This document shows, piece after piece, positions 1 through 8,226 of a stretch of DNA of 64,000 bases. This DNA is from Candidatus Syntropharchaeum butanivorans (lineage in GTDB: Archaea; Halobacteriota; Syntropharchaeia; Syntropharchaeales; Syntropharchaeaceae), in NCBI GenBank assembly GCA_001766825.1, contig LYOR01000005.1:41974-105973 (forward strand), given 5' to 3'. A program made the translations under genes and the position numbers. The notes beneath the pieces are model-generated. The model did no database searches and was not told the DNA's origin. It saw nothing but the letters and a program-made list of their open reading frames with translations. Position 1 is the stretch's first letter. The number at the start of each line of letters is the position of its first letter.

Positions 1-284
1 CTCAAGATAGATGGTAACCTCTCAACACGCGTTATCTCTTCGAGAACCTTAAGCTCTGAGCCTGACGTGTAGGGTGAAACGATGAGCCCTTTTGCATTCC
101 CGGCCGCGAGTGAGCCGATGAGATAGCTATCAGCTATGGTAACCTGGTGCGCCTTCACCCCAAGCTCCTCTTCGAAGGCGGCAACAACTTTTCCCGGGGT
201 TGATGGAGGGAGTAAGAGATATTTATTTGTGGAAAGGGCAAAGTTACCGATAAAAGGGCTTCCTTTCAGCTTAAGGAGCTTCAT
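1..284 (-). CDS. eif6: Translation initiation factor 6 (aIF6), 5' part only
   Basis: The minus-strand reading from the ATG at 284 to the window edge gives about 94 residues of the aIF6 N-terminus, with the GNFALSTNKYLLLPP region of the first repeat and a LIGSLAAGNAKGLIV segment of the second. aIF6 binds the large ribosomal subunit and keeps the subunits apart until ribosome maturation. The protein is about 220 residues in other archaea, so over half lies outside the window. Its ATG overlaps the L31e stop (ATGA), so translation is probably coupled to rpl31e. The L39e-L31e-aIF6 order is standard in Euryarchaeota. Confidence 0.9.
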   Translation of the reverse strand, partial: MKLLKLKGSPFIGNFALSTNKYLLLPPSTPGKVVAAFEEELGVKAHQVTIADSYLIGSLAAGNAKGLIVSPYTSGSELKVLEEITRVERLPSIL

Positions 285-532
285 GCCTCCTTCACAAGCT
301 CTGCTCTCACAACACCATCCTCCTCAGTGACCCTCACACGGATCCTGGAAGGTGGCTTCTGAGCCCCTCGCTCCCAGATCTTCTCGTTGATCGAGCTATC
401 CAGCTTGATATTCTCAGATTTTGTATGCCGCATGAGGTATGCCCTTATATCTGATATCGCCTTCTTTGCCCTCTTCCACCTCGGGGCACGCTTAACCCCT
501 CGAAGCGGGATTGTGTATACCCTCTCCTCCAT
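281..532 (-). CDS. rpl31e: 50S ribosomal protein L31e
   Basis: Large-subunit ribosomal protein found in archaea and eukaryotes. The start of the family (EERVYTIPLR) and the conserved basic run RAPRWKRAKKAI are present. An in-frame GTG lies at 541, but the ATG at 532 gives the usual family N-terminus and has the GGTGTGAT Shine-Dalgarno stretch at a normal distance, so it is preferred (83 residues). It follows L39e with almost no gap and overlaps aIF6, forming one translation operon driven from the TATA box near 737. Confidence 0.93.
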   Translation of the reverse strand: MEERVYTIPLRGVKRAPRWKRAKKAISDIRAYLMRHTKSENIKLDSSINEKIWERGAQKPPSRIRVRVTEEDGVVRAELVKEA

Positions 533-537
533 TATAA

Positions 538-690
538 TCACACCTTGAGACTGCTTCTCCTCCAGTTACGCCTCTTTGGATGGGTAAGAACTCCCCGATT
601 TGTCTTGACGATAACCCAGACCGGTACCCTGCGATTCTGCTTGACCGCCTTTGCAAGCCTGAGCTTCTTACCCTTCATCTTCTTCCCCAA
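538..690 (-). CDS. rpl39e: 50S ribosomal protein L39e
   Basis: A 50-residue, highly basic protein that lines the peptide exit tunnel. The family sequence is clear: [20 protein letters not shown] and the [11 protein letters not shown] end. The open frame extends upstream to 762, but family length and N-terminus (MGKK) place the start at the TTG at 690-688, which has a GAAGGTGG Shine-Dalgarno about five bases upstream. It is the first gene of the L39e-L31e-aIF6 operon. The non-ATG start is unusual for a ribosomal protein but well supported here by length and ribosome-binding site. Confidence 0.9.
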   Translation of the reverse strand: MGKKMKGKKLRLAKAVKQNRRVPVWVIVKTNRGVLTHPKRRNWRRSSLKV

Positions 691-732
691 TCGAACCACC
701 TTCTCACTGCTAAAGAAGAGAGATCGCTGGTA

Positions 733-740
733 CTTATAAG
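733..740 (-). promoter_or_regulatory. TATA box of the L39e-L31e-aIF6 operon
   Basis: CTTATAAG lies about 45 bases before the L39e TTG, the right distance for an archaeal TATA box with a short leader. It overlaps the stop codon end of the neighbouring debranching enzyme gene. Confidence 0.5.
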
Positions 741-2578
741 CGTATCGCCCTGTAAGGGTCAACCCACGATGACCAGAACTGAACCGGGTTCTTCACCGGG
801 ATAAGCTCATCATCAGGGCTTAAAAGCTCTGCACCATAGAATAGAAACCCTTCTTCCATCCTGTGGGCGTAATTAGACCTTAAAATCTCAGATATCATCT
901 TTTCCCGTCCAACCCACCTCAGAAGATCTATCAGGTACGGAGTATCTCTTGGCCAGACAACACCCCTGTGATAGTCCCGCTCTCCCTTGTACCCCCTCTC
1001 ACCCTCGACAACAACCACTCCGAAGGCATCATCCCCTCTTTTGACAAGAAGCCTCTCTTCAACCTTGTCAAGAAACCTTATAACATCCTCTTTTTCAAAA
1101 AGAATACCTTTAAGAAGCGAAAAAGAGACAACAGCAGGAGACCCCAGTCTTCTGTCAACCTTTCCGTCAGTATCCATCAGGTAGACCGGGTACCCATCCC
1201 AGAGAAGCTTATGGTACGATCTTTTTGCCCTCTCAAGGAGACCTTCAAATAAGTCGTTATCTTCACCAAGAGCTTCCGCCATTCTCATGCAGGATAAAAG
1301 CATCCTTATCCACTGGGCATTTATCTCAGGAAGAAAGAATCTTGGTTTGTTAAACTCACACCTCCCCCTCCACTCATCAGGAAGCCTTGATGGCCATCCA
1401 TCGATGATGGAATCGATCCATGAATGATAAGAAACGACAGCAAGAAGCCCTGATGGATGAAGGAGGGGACCACCACCAACAAGATCGGGATCTGCGCCCA
1501 TGAAGAAAGATATCGACTCACAGGCCTTTTCAAGAAGCATACTCATAAGCTCATAGTCCTTCCATCCAGCAAGATCAAGGAACCTCTCTGATACAAGATA
1601 CCCGAGAAGAAGCGTGTCTGATGCGTTGAAGTCAAGCTCTCCTCCGTACTCCCTCACCCGGTTTGGGAGTCTACCCTCCTTCATGTGTGAGAATGTATGA
1701 AAGATTATCTCCCTGATATTATCCCTTTTTCCAAGCTCAATAAGCCTCTCCATGTTCCATAAAAGCCCTTCAAACTCATCTCTGAACCACACGGTCCTGA
1801 ACCAGAAGTCTCCGGCTGCAAAGTGCAGAACTCCATCCCAGAAGATCCCAAATGAGAGGAGTGATCTATCGTCAGGGGTCAATCCACGATCAAAAACCCG
1901 TAGCTTCACGTCCGGGTTCTCATCCCTGGATATGAGAACCCTGCAGGGTGGCTCAAGCTCAAGCACAGCCGGTATAAAGAGTTCTCTCTCCTCCCCAAGG
2001 AAACCTCCCTCCCACAGGTCACCAGATCCGAGCTTGTAGTACCAGCCTGTTGTATCATTCTTCTCTTCAAACCCTATCAGGCCATCTGATAAAAAGAATA
2101 CCTCAACACCATCTTTTTCAGTGATAAAACCCCTATCAAGGGTTATTACATGGTGATCATGCGGTCTCGATCGATCATACATGTGCCTTATATCAAAGAG
2201 TGGTTCCATGGTTATCCTCTCTTCTGACCTGAGATCTATCACGAGATCTCCCCTCTCAGAGAGCCGGTACTCGGCCTCAAGCCACCCCTCCATCATCCTG
2301 TAAAGGTACAGGACCCTCTCATGGGAAGCTATAACCTTCTCGGGTATCAGATCACCTTTTGATCCAAGCGCAACCCCATCGAGTAAATGCCAGCTCTCGC
2401 TCCCTATCATCATACTCAGCCCCTCATACGGGTAATCTCTGTTTGGGATCAGCTTACCATTGAAAGGAACCGAGTAGACAGACTGTGAGAATGAGGAAGA
2501 GGGGGATTTCAGGATGATATGGAGGGTTTTATACGCCTCTGGATCCTCCTCAGGGAGAAGCTCAATATCATTCGTCAT
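734..2578 (-). CDS. Glycogen debranching enzyme-like protein (amylo-alpha-1,6-glucosidase family)
   Basis: 614 residues. The C-terminal two thirds look like the (alpha/alpha)6 catalytic domain of archaeal and bacterial glycogen debranching enzymes, with the family-like segments [17 protein letters not shown] near residue 310 and [20 protein letters not shown] near 540. The N-terminal ~250 residues match the beta-sandwich domain usually fused to it. It would hydrolyse alpha-1,6 branch points of cytoplasmic glycogen. Its start overlaps the end of the upstream RHH-like gene by 11 bases, so the two are co-transcribed. The two glycosyltransferases and a GH57 enzyme lie just across the divergent promoter. 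No signal peptide is seen, consistent with a role in storage polysaccharide turnover. Confidence 0.82.
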   Translation of the reverse strand: MTNDIELLPEEDPEAYKTLHIILKSPSSSFSQSVYSVPFNGKLIPNRDYPYEGLSMMIGSESWHLLDGVALGSKGDLIPEKVIASHERVLYLYRMMEGWLEAEYRLSERGDLVIDLRSEERITMEPLFDIRHMYDRSRPHDHHVITLDRGFITEKDGVEVFFLSDGLIGFEEKNDTTGWYYKLGSGDLWEGGFLGEERELFIPAVLELEPPCRVLISRDENPDVKLRVFDRGLTPDDRSLLSFGIFWDGVLHFAAGDFWFRTVWFRDEFEGLLWNMERLIELGKRDNIREIIFHTFSHMKEGRLPNRVREYGGELDFNASDTLLLGYLVSERFLDLAGWKDYELMSMLLEKACESISFFMGADPDLVGGGPLLHPSGLLAVVSYHSWIDSIIDGWPSRLPDEWRGRCEFNKPRFFLPEINAQWIRMLLSCMRMAEALGEDNDLFEGLLERAKRSYHKLLWDGYPVYLMDTDGKVDRRLGSPAVVSFSLLKGILFEKEDVIRFLDKVEERLLVKRGDDAFGVVVVEGERGYKGERDYHRGVVWPRDTPYLIDLLRWVGREKMISEILRSNYAHRMEEGFLFYGAELLSPDDELIPVKNPVQFWSSWVDPYRAIRL

Positions 2579-3545
2579 CGATCCTCCTGAAGTAGGTTGT
2601 CAGTGAGGAGGTCTCATACTCAAGCTTCTTCCAGTGTATCGCGATAAGACTCCTGATCCATCTTGAGATCCGTTCTATCACCTCAGGCTCATAGAAGTTG
2701 TGATAGATGAGTATCTCCCCCTTGTCTTCGAGGTATGTCATCTCTTCAACAATCCCGGCGTTTCTGAACTCCTCCCTAAGAAGATGGAAGAACTCATCGA
2801 AGGGGATCTCCCTGTAGTACTTCCCACTCCTTCTCTCAAGGTATGTTATTCCCCCAGGGCATTCTTTACCCTGGATGAGCCCTTCAAGCACCTCTTGAGT
2901 TATAAAGATCACCCTGTAGTTGAGCATCGCTGTTGTATCAACAACCCACCTCCACCATTCCCACCTCTTTATGAACTCATCGAGGAAGGGCTGGTTGTAT
3001 CCAAAGTGCTCAAGGATACGTCTGTGGGCATCACCTCCCTGTTCATAGTGTACCTTGATCAGGGTTGAAGGATCATCAGCCTCTTTAATCCTGTATGGAG
3101 GATTAAGGGATGCAAAGACGAGTGATACAATCTTTGCGACAAATTCATTGAGAAGAGGATCACTCCCCTTGAATTTTATCACAAGAGACCCCACACCCCT
3201 CTCCATAAGTTCCACCTGAACCGGTAGTCCGGAGGTCTCAACCATTCTCCGGACCCTCTCGCACACCTCCTCAATCGATGAGCCTCTGTCATCAAACCCC
3301 ATCTCACACATGAGCTCCTTTATCACATCAACCCGGGGGATAAGCCCTCCTGTGCTCTCAATGAGCCATCTTGCAAGAGGAGATGGGAGTCGTGTAAACC
3401 CCCGCTCCTGAAAGGATGGAGCCGCCCCGCATGCGATCTCTATCGCGCATCTCATCGCGGCAGAGATGTTGCCATCATGCTCCTTGATGAACGGCTCAAG
3501 CATCCTGATGTGCTCATCGGTGAGTGAGATGTTCTTGCGTAGCAT
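2568..3545 (-). CDS. Uncharacterised protein with a ribbon-helix-helix-like N-terminus
   Basis: 325 residues with no family I can name. The first ~40 residues (RKNISLTDEHIRMLEPFIKE followed by a helix rich in small residues) resemble a ribbon-helix-helix DNA-binding motif. The remaining ~280 residues are a mixed alpha/beta region, rich in aromatic residues, with no metal motif or membrane segment. It lies between a divergent promoter and the debranching enzyme gene, which it overlaps, so a role in sensing or regulating glucan metabolism is plausible but is inference only. A 7-bp inverted repeat around the opposite TATA box (3652-3675) is a candidate binding site. Confidence 0.6.
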   Translation of the reverse strand: MLRKNISLTDEHIRMLEPFIKEHDGNISAAMRCAIEIACGAAPSFQERGFTRLPSPLARWLIESTGGLIPRVDVIKELMCEMGFDDRGSSIEEVCERVRRMVETSGLPVQVELMERGVGSLVIKFKGSDPLLNEFVAKIVSLVFASLNPPYRIKEADDPSTLIKVHYEQGGDAHRRILEHFGYNQPFLDEFIKRWEWWRWVVDTTAMLNYRVIFITQEVLEGLIQGKECPGGITYLERRSGKYYREIPFDEFFHLLREEFRNAGIVEEMTYLEDKGEILIYHNFYEPEVIERISRWIRSLIAIHWKKLEYETSSLTTYFRRIDDE

Positions 3546-3567
3546 ATCCTCTCATCCACTTTTCCCG

Positions 3568-3576
3568 TAATAAAGA
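3568..3576 (-). promoter_or_regulatory. Probable TATA box of the RHH-like/debranching operon
   Basis: TCTTTATTA on the minus strand is centred about 27 bases before the ATG at 3545, implying a leaderless or very short-leader transcript. Confidence 0.35.
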
Positions 3577-3651
3577 TATCGAGGATGGTAAGATCAGCAA
3601 AAAGTGACTGAAATGCTGAGTTCAGAGTGAACACTGCAATCTCACCATTTT

Positions 3652-3675
3652 CACAACTTAACTTATATAGTTGTG
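3652..3675 (+). promoter_or_regulatory. TATA box embedded in an inverted repeat (candidate operator)
   Basis: CACAACT and AGTTGTG, perfect 7-bp inverted arms with a 10-base spacer, enclose the TATA-like ACTTATAT that precedes the glycosyltransferase operon (ATG 3705). A protein bound here would block TBP, so this looks like a repressor site for the glucan genes. Confidence 0.5.
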
Positions 3676-3704
3676 GTATGTAGGAGTCTAAATGGGAGGT
3701 AGGT

Positions 3705-4856
3705 ATGCGAATTGCATTATTCAGCTGGGAATCACTCCACTCAATAAAGGTAGGGGGCATGGGGGTCCACGTCTCAAAGCTTGCAGAGGCACTCGCCCGG
3801 TGTGGGAACGAGGCTCACCTCTTCACAAGAATAGGGGACGGGCAGCGCAGGTATGAGGAGATCGAGGGGGTGCATTATCACCGCTGCCCCTTCGATCTCA
3901 ATCCAGATTTCGTAGCAGAGATCCGGAATATGTGTGGATCGTTCGCATATCATTTCTTCGAGGTTGAGAGAGTGTTTGGAGCGTTTGATGTGATTCATGG
4001 CCATGACTGGCTCACAGTCCATGCGCTTGAGTGGATAAAGCAGGTGAGAGATGTACCTGCTGTTATGACGTTCCACTCAACAGAGTATGGTAGATGTGGG
4101 AACAACCTCTATGAGGGAAGATCGAGAACGATAAGGGATATCGAGTGGTGGGGTGGGTATATCGCTGATCGGATCATCACGGTCTCTTCTAACCTCAAGA
4201 GCGAGATAGAGTGGCTGTTTTCGATCCCGGATTACAAGGTTGAGGTTGTACCAAATGGAATAGATTCCAGGTGGTTCCGGGTAGATATCGGGAAGGATGA
4301 GGCAAAGGGCAGTTATGGGGTGGGTGTGGATGACCCAACTTGTTTATTTGTCGGGAGGATGAACCATCAGAAAGGCCCTGATCTTCTCGTTGAGGCGATA
4401 CCTCATCTCGTGCATGAGTTCCCGGATGCAAAGTTTCTGTGGGTGGGGGATGGTTACTTAAGGGGCGAGGTTGAGAGGAGGGCGTGGGACCTTGGAGTTC
4501 ATGATGCCTGCAGGTTCCTTGGTTATGTGAGTGAGGACGAGCTTCTGAGGGCCTATGCTGCTGCAGATACAGTATGCGTTCCAAGCAGGAACGAACCATT
4601 TGGGATCGTAGTCCTTGAGGCATGGTCGCTCGAGAACCCGGTTGTGGTTACACATAATGGATTCGACTTTGTTGAGCATGGCAGGGATGGTCTCAAGGTT
4701 TACTCATGGCCTGACTCTCTCAGATGGGGGCTCAGGGAGATATTTTCAAACCCTGGTTATGGTGAGCTTATGGGAAGAAATGGAAGACGTAAAGCAGAGG
4801 CTTTCTCATGGGATAGGGTCGCAGAAAAGACGCTGGAGGTATACAGGAGATGCTGA
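3705..4856 (+). CDS. Glycosyltransferase family 4 (glycogen synthase-like)
   Basis: 383 residues, GT-B fold. The N-terminal donor-side loop GGMGVHVSKLAEALA (residue ~18) and the C-terminal NGID and EPFGIVVLEAWSLENPVV (an E-x7-E nucleotide-sugar motif, residue ~295) are typical of GT4/GT5 enzymes. It probably transfers glucose from a nucleotide sugar to a growing alpha-glucan in the cytoplasm; the exact product cannot be read from sequence. The ATG follows GGGAGGTAGGT, and a TATA box lies 40 bases upstream. It is the first gene of an operon with a second GT4 enzyme, two small paralogs and a GH57 amylase, which supports a glycogen role. Confidence 0.85.
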   Translation: MRIALFSWESLHSIKVGGMGVHVSKLAEALARCGNEAHLFTRIGDGQRRYEEIEGVHYHRCPFDLNPDFVAEIRNMCGSFAYHFFEVERVFGAFDVIHGHDWLTVHALEWIKQVRDVPAVMTFHSTEYGRCGNNLYEGRSRTIRDIEWWGGYIADRIITVSSNLKSEIEWLFSIPDYKVEVVPNGIDSRWFRVDIGKDEAKGSYGVGVDDPTCLFVGRMNHQKGPDLLVEAIPHLVHEFPDAKFLWVGDGYLRGEVERRAWDLGVHDACRFLGYVSEDELLRAYAAADTVCVPSRNEPFGIVVLEAWSLENPVVVTHNGFDFVEHGRDGLKVYSWPDSLRWGLREIFSNPGYGELMGRNGRRKAEAFSWDRVAEKTLEVYRRC

Positions 4857-4860
4857 ACGT

Positions 4861-6102
4861 ATGAGGCTTGCATACTTTGTCGATGAGTATCCGCCCTTCT
4901 TTCGGGGAGGGCTTGGGACATATGCGATGGAGATCACCCGGGAGTTTGTCAAGCTCGGGCATGATATATCGGTTTTCTCCAGAAATGTGGACAGGGCCCC
5001 GACACGGGATGTATGGGGGGGCGTTGAGGTTCACAGGCCACTGATCCCACCTTTAAAGGAAGTTACATCCCTGTTTGCCCAGGGTGATGTACGTGAGTGG
5101 GATGTGGAGGGGCAGGCGTTCTATGCAGAGACGATCTATTACAACCTTCTCTCTGCTTCAAAGCTCGTGAATCAGCTTGTCATCCTGGAGAAAAGAAGCT
5201 ATGATCTTGTCGTGTCTCACGACTGGCTCGGTGCAATCGGTGGGATCGTTGCATCAAAGGGGATTAAAAGACCCTTTGTCTTCCATTTCCACTCAACAGA
5301 GGGAGGTAGAACCGGAGATGGCTCTTCCACGATCAAAGAGATCGAACGGCTTGCATCCCAGAAGGCCGACATGATCGTCACGGTGAGCTATGCGATGCGA
5401 AGTGAGCTTGTGAAGCTCGGGGTGGATGAAGAGAAGATCAGGGTTGTGTATAACGGGGTTGATCCTGAGAAATACAACCAGAGTCGGCTTAAGGAGGAGG
5501 ACATACTCAAACTTCGGGAGAGGCTCGGGATTGGGGAGAATGAGCTTATGATCCTCTTTATAGGGAGGTTGAGCTGGGTTAAAGGGGCTGATACCCTCCT
5601 TCAGGCAATGCCCCTCATCCTGAGGGAAGTCCCGGAGGCTAAGCTTGTGATACTTGGTAGGGGGGAGCAGGAGGGGCTTTTGAAGGGGATGGCATCAAAC
5701 CTCGGGGTCGAGGATCGAGTCATTTTTGAGTTCCAGTATGTGGGAGAGGAGGAGCGAATTCTTCACTACGCGGCAAGTGATCTGGTCGTTCTCCCATCGA
5801 AGTATGAGCCATTCGGGATTGTATGCACCGAGGCGATGAGCGTTGGAAAGCCGGTCGTTGTTGGAGCAAAGGGGACCTCAGGCTTCAGGGAGCAGGTTAT
5901 ACCCTATGGAGAGGAGATTACAGGATTTCACATAGACCCCTATGATCCCCACGATATCGCAAAGTTTGTTGTTGAGATTCTCAAAAACGATGAACTAAGG
6001 GAGAAGATGGGTAAAAATGGAAGAGAAAGGGTTCTTGAGATGTTTACATGGGAAAGAATCGCAAAAGAGACGATAAAAGTCTATGAGGAGGTTCTTGGAT
6101 GA
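4861..6102 (+). CDS. Second glycosyltransferase family 4 enzyme of the glucan operon
   Basis: 413 residues from the ATG at 4861, four bases after the previous stop. The open frame runs upstream through the first enzyme, but that part is its other-frame shadow. It shows GGLGTYAMEITREFV near residue 17, DWLGAIGG near 122, NGVDPEKY near 200 and EPFGIVCTEAMSVGKPVVVG near 315, the GT-B marks of GT4 glycosyltransferases. It is clearly related to its upstream neighbour but divergent, so the pair may be a specialised duplication (for example initiation versus elongation; inference). The last ~66 bases recur in diverged form inside the next gene, marking a tandem duplication. Confidence 0.85.
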   Translation: MRLAYFVDEYPPFFRGGLGTYAMEITREFVKLGHDISVFSRNVDRAPTRDVWGGVEVHRPLIPPLKEVTSLFAQGDVREWDVEGQAFYAETIYYNLLSASKLVNQLVILEKRSYDLVVSHDWLGAIGGIVASKGIKRPFVFHFHSTEGGRTGDGSSTIKEIERLASQKADMIVTVSYAMRSELVKLGVDEEKIRVVYNGVDPEKYNQSRLKEEDILKLRERLGIGENELMILFIGRLSWVKGADTLLQAMPLILREVPEAKLVILGRGEQEGLLKGMASNLGVEDRVIFEFQYVGEEERILHYAASDLVVLPSKYEPFGIVCTEAMSVGKPVVVGAKGTSGFREQVIPYGEEITGFHIDPYDPHDIAKFVVEILKNDELREKMGKNGRERVLEMFTWERIAKETIKVYEEVLG

Positions 6103-6600
6103 AGATGATTGTTGTGAAAGGCAGGATTGAGGACGACATCCTGGAGCGGATCGCGATCCGGCTTGGTATGTTTGTCGATGGATTCAGGGAGGTTACAGCC
6201 ACCCACTCATCCACGAACGTCGTGGTTGAAGGAGATCTCTGGAGCGCACTCAGGATCCTGATTGAGGAGGGGTGTGAGGTCGAGGCGATACACGTCTGGG
6301 ATAACGGGGGAATGAAGACGCTTGAGATGTTTACATGTGAGCAACTTGGGAAGGAGACGATAAAATTTGATGGGGAGGTTGCAGGATGAGAACGATCGTT
6401 GTGAAAGGCAGGATTGATGAGGATCTGATGGAGCGGCTTGAGAATCGACTCAGGGATCTGATCGAGGGCTTCAGGGAGGTTACAGCCACTCATTCCTCCA
6501 CAAACGTCGTGGTGGAGGAGGACGTCTGGGGCGCCTTAAAGGTCCTGACGGAGGAAGGATGTGAGATCGAGGCGATACACGTCTGGGCGAGGAAAGTCTC
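6030..6600 (+). repeat. Diverged tandem duplication (two units of about 285 bp)
   Basis: The unit holds the last ~66 bases of the glycosyltransferase gene plus a whole small gene. Unit 1 begins near 6030 (end of the GT4 gene) and runs through most of the first small gene. Unit 2 begins near 6318 and runs through the second. The shared stretches include CTTGAGATGTTTACATG, GGTTACAGCCAC and AACGTCGTGGT. In unit 2 the copied GT4 tail is read in frame as the C-terminus of the first small protein. Confidence 0.75.
6099..6389 (+). CDS. Small uncharacterised protein A, with a captured glycosyltransferase tail
   Basis: 96 residues. Residues 1-66 are closely related to the next gene product (shared core GFREVTATHSSTNVVVE and EAIHVW). 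Residues ~74-96 (LEMFTCEQLGKETIKFDGE) are a diverged copy of the C-terminus of the upstream GT4 enzyme. I do not recognise a family. The protein is small, without membrane segments or a cysteine motif, and alternates charged strands and helices. Its ATG overlaps the GT4 stop (ATGA) and its own stop overlaps the next start, so it is translated as part of the glucan operon. A regulatory or scaffold role is speculation. Confidence 0.7.
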   Translation: MKMIVVKGRIEDDILERIAIRLGMFVDGFREVTATHSSTNVVVEGDLWSALRILIEEGCEVEAIHVWDNGGMKTLEMFTCEQLGKETIKFDGEVAG

Positions 6601-6619
6601 ATCACATCTCTCGCTATGA
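6386..6619 (+). CDS. Small uncharacterised protein B, paralog of A
   Basis: 77 residues, a paralog of the preceding protein without the GT4-derived tail. It ends instead in a short ARKVSSHLSL sequence. The N-terminus RTIVVKGRIDEDLMERL and the central GFREVTATHSSTNVVVEED are shared. No known domain is recognised. It begins on an ATGA overlap and its stop overlaps the ATG of the GH57 gene, so the four genes are tightly coupled. Retention of both copies suggests that both are functional, possibly as a heteromer (inference). Confidence 0.7.
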   Translation: MRTIVVKGRIDEDLMERLENRLRDLIEGFREVTATHSSTNVVVEEDVWGALKVLTEEGCEIEAIHVWARKVSSHLSL

Positions 6620-7815
6620 CGGATATATGCCTGATTTTCGAGCTTCATCAGCCATTCAGACTTAGAAAGGATTTTTTCTGGGGAAAAAGGCTTTTCAAAG
6701 GGGGAGATAATCTATTTGAGCACTACTTTGATATTGATCTTGATCGGAAGATCTTCCAGAAGGTTTCGGCAAAATGCTATCATCCGGCGAATGAGGCCAT
6801 ACTTGAGCTCATCGATAACTTTGACGGGGAGTTTAAGGTGGCGTACAGCATCTCAGGGGTCTTTGTTGAACAGTGCAGGCTCTTTGACGAGGATCTTATT
6901 GAGAGCTTCAGATCCCTTACTGGCACAGGGGCTGTTGAGTTACTTGATCAGACCTACTATCACTCACTCTCAGGCCTGTATGAGGATGAGGATGAGTTCA
7001 TTGATCAGGTCAGGATGCATCAGGGATTGATGAAGGATCTATTCAAAAGTACACCGGAGGTATTTGAGAATACAGAGCTCATCTACAACGAAAGGATCGC
7101 GAAGCTGGCAGAAAAGCTCGGGTATCGTGGGATAGTAGCAGAGGGAGCAGATAGAGTTCTTAAAGGGAGATCACCAAACCACATATATATTCCCCAGAAT
7201 GGAAATATAAGGGTTATACTCAGAAACTACAGGCTTACAGACGATATAGGCTTCAGGTTCTCATCCCGGAACTGGGAGGAGTATCCACTTACAGCAGATA
7301 AGTACGCGTCATGGCTTGCTGCAACCCCCGGGGATTGTATCACAATTTTTCCAGACTATGAGACCTTTGGTGAGCACCACTGGAGAGATACAGGAATATT
7401 CGAGTTTTTGAGAGCGCTTCCAGAGGAGGTCTTAAAGTGGGAACAGATGGGTTTTGTCACGCCCTCTGAGGCTATAAAGAAGCACGAACCTGCAGGAAGG
7501 CTTGAAGTCGGTCTCTGGGATACAACGTCCTGGGCTGATATCGAGCGGACAACTTCATCATGGATCGGAAACACGATGCAGTGGGCGTGTTACAGCTACC
7601 ATAAAGATCTCAAGGGGCTTGTAAGAGGTGAGAAGAGGAAAATATGGCGGTATCTTGGAGAGAGTGATCATCTCTACTACATGTTTATGCAGGGTGGGAG
7701 TGCAGGAGAGGTTCACAACTACTTTTCACACTTTGCATCACCCTACGATGCATTCATCACCTACTTCTCGGCGCTTCTTGATCTCGGGGCAAGGGTTGAG
7801 GGGGTGATTGAATAG
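6616..7815 (+). CDS. GH57 family alpha-amylase / glucan-acting glycoside hydrolase
   Basis: 399 residues. GH57 signatures are visible: FELHQPFR at the N-terminus (motif 1), NTELIYNE near residue 155 containing the expected glutamate nucleophile, and PDYETFGEHHW near 255 containing the aspartate acid/base. It resembles the methanogen GH57 alpha-amylases that sit beside glycogen synthase genes. It has no signal peptide, so it acts on intracellular alpha-1,4-glucan. As last strong member of the glucan operon it likely degrades or trims glycogen. The end of the gene holds a GGGGGTGAT Shine-Dalgarno for the small winged-helix frame that follows. Confidence 0.87.
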   Translation: MTDICLIFELHQPFRLRKDFFWGKRLFKGGDNLFEHYFDIDLDRKIFQKVSAKCYHPANEAILELIDNFDGEFKVAYSISGVFVEQCRLFDEDLIESFRSLTGTGAVELLDQTYYHSLSGLYEDEDEFIDQVRMHQGLMKDLFKSTPEVFENTELIYNERIAKLAEKLGYRGIVAEGADRVLKGRSPNHIYIPQNGNIRVILRNYRLTDDIGFRFSSRNWEEYPLTADKYASWLAATPGDCITIFPDYETFGEHHWRDTGIFEFLRALPEEVLKWEQMGFVTPSEAIKKHEPAGRLEVGLWDTTSWADIERTTSSWIGNTMQWACYSYHKDLKGLVRGEKRKIWRYLGESDHLYYMFMQGGSAGEVHNYFSHFASPYDAFITYFSALLDLGARVEGVIE

Positions 7816-8021
7816 AAGAGAGGATAGGAATAACTGCAGGGAAGGTCTGGCATCTGTTGAGTGAGAGGGGAGAACTTGCCCTCACAAATATTGTGAAAGA
7901 GATCGATGAGCCTCCCTCCATGGTGTATATGGCGATAGGGTGGCTTGCAAGAGAGGGGAAGCTTGAGTTCATGGCAAGCAGGAGGGGGAGGGGGCAGAGG
8001 GTGGTATTGAAGGGGTGGTAA
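7812..8021 (+). CDS. Small winged-helix protein, apparently starting on ATA
   Basis: The open frame encodes about 69 residues: a helix (ITAGKVWHLLSERGE), a recognition region (LTNIVKEIDEPPSMVYMAIGWLAREGKLEF) and a basic wing (RRGRGQRVVL). This resembles the small archaeal winged-helix proteins of the DUF2582 type. In frame, TGA at 7809-7811 is followed at once by ATA at 7812, and there is no ATG/GTG/TTG until a TTG at 7857, which would remove helix 1. A GGGGGTGAT Shine-Dalgarno ends three bases before the ATA. Either ATA is used, or TTG at 7808 was the start and one base has been gained. Probably DNA-binding; target unknown. Confidence 0.6.
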   Translation: MEERIGITAGKVWHLLSERGELALTNIVKEIDEPPSMVYMAIGWLAREGKLEFMASRRGRGQRVVLKGW

Positions 8022-8069
8022 AACCTCTTCAAAAAAGCTAAATAGGATGAGGTTGCAGGGAACGTTGGT

Positions 8070-8222
8070 ATGTGGAAGTGCAACAGCTGTGGCTCCACCT
8101 TTGAGGATGATGTTATACCAAAGAAGGTAGATCTTGGGAACTGTACGCTTAACCTGTGCTACGACTGCTCAAGGCGGATGGACTACCTTCTCGGGGATGA
8201 TAAGGTGGTAAACAAGTTCTGA
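8070..8222 (+). CDS. Small zinc-ribbon-like protein
   Basis: 50 residues with two cysteine knuckles: WKCNSCGSTF at the N-terminus and LCYDCSRRMDYL near residue 30, plus a cysteine in GNCTLNL. The spacing fits a single four-cysteine zinc site. The rest is short and charged. I do not recognise a family. Such mini zinc ribbons are common next to regulators and in nucleic-acid-binding proteins. The gene ends five bases before the convergent ilvD stop. It is not overlapped by any larger frame and has sensible codon use, so it is likely real. Confidence 0.55.
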   Translation: MWKCNSCGSTFEDDVIPKKVDLGNCTLNLCYDCSRRMDYLLGDDKVVNKF

Positions 8223-8226
8223 GGCA

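Noticed and set aside
4195..4623. Long open frame on the minus strand inside the first glycosyltransferase gene
   Set aside because: It is antisense to a clear GT4 gene, rich in proline, histidine and serine, and matches no family; a shadow of codon bias.
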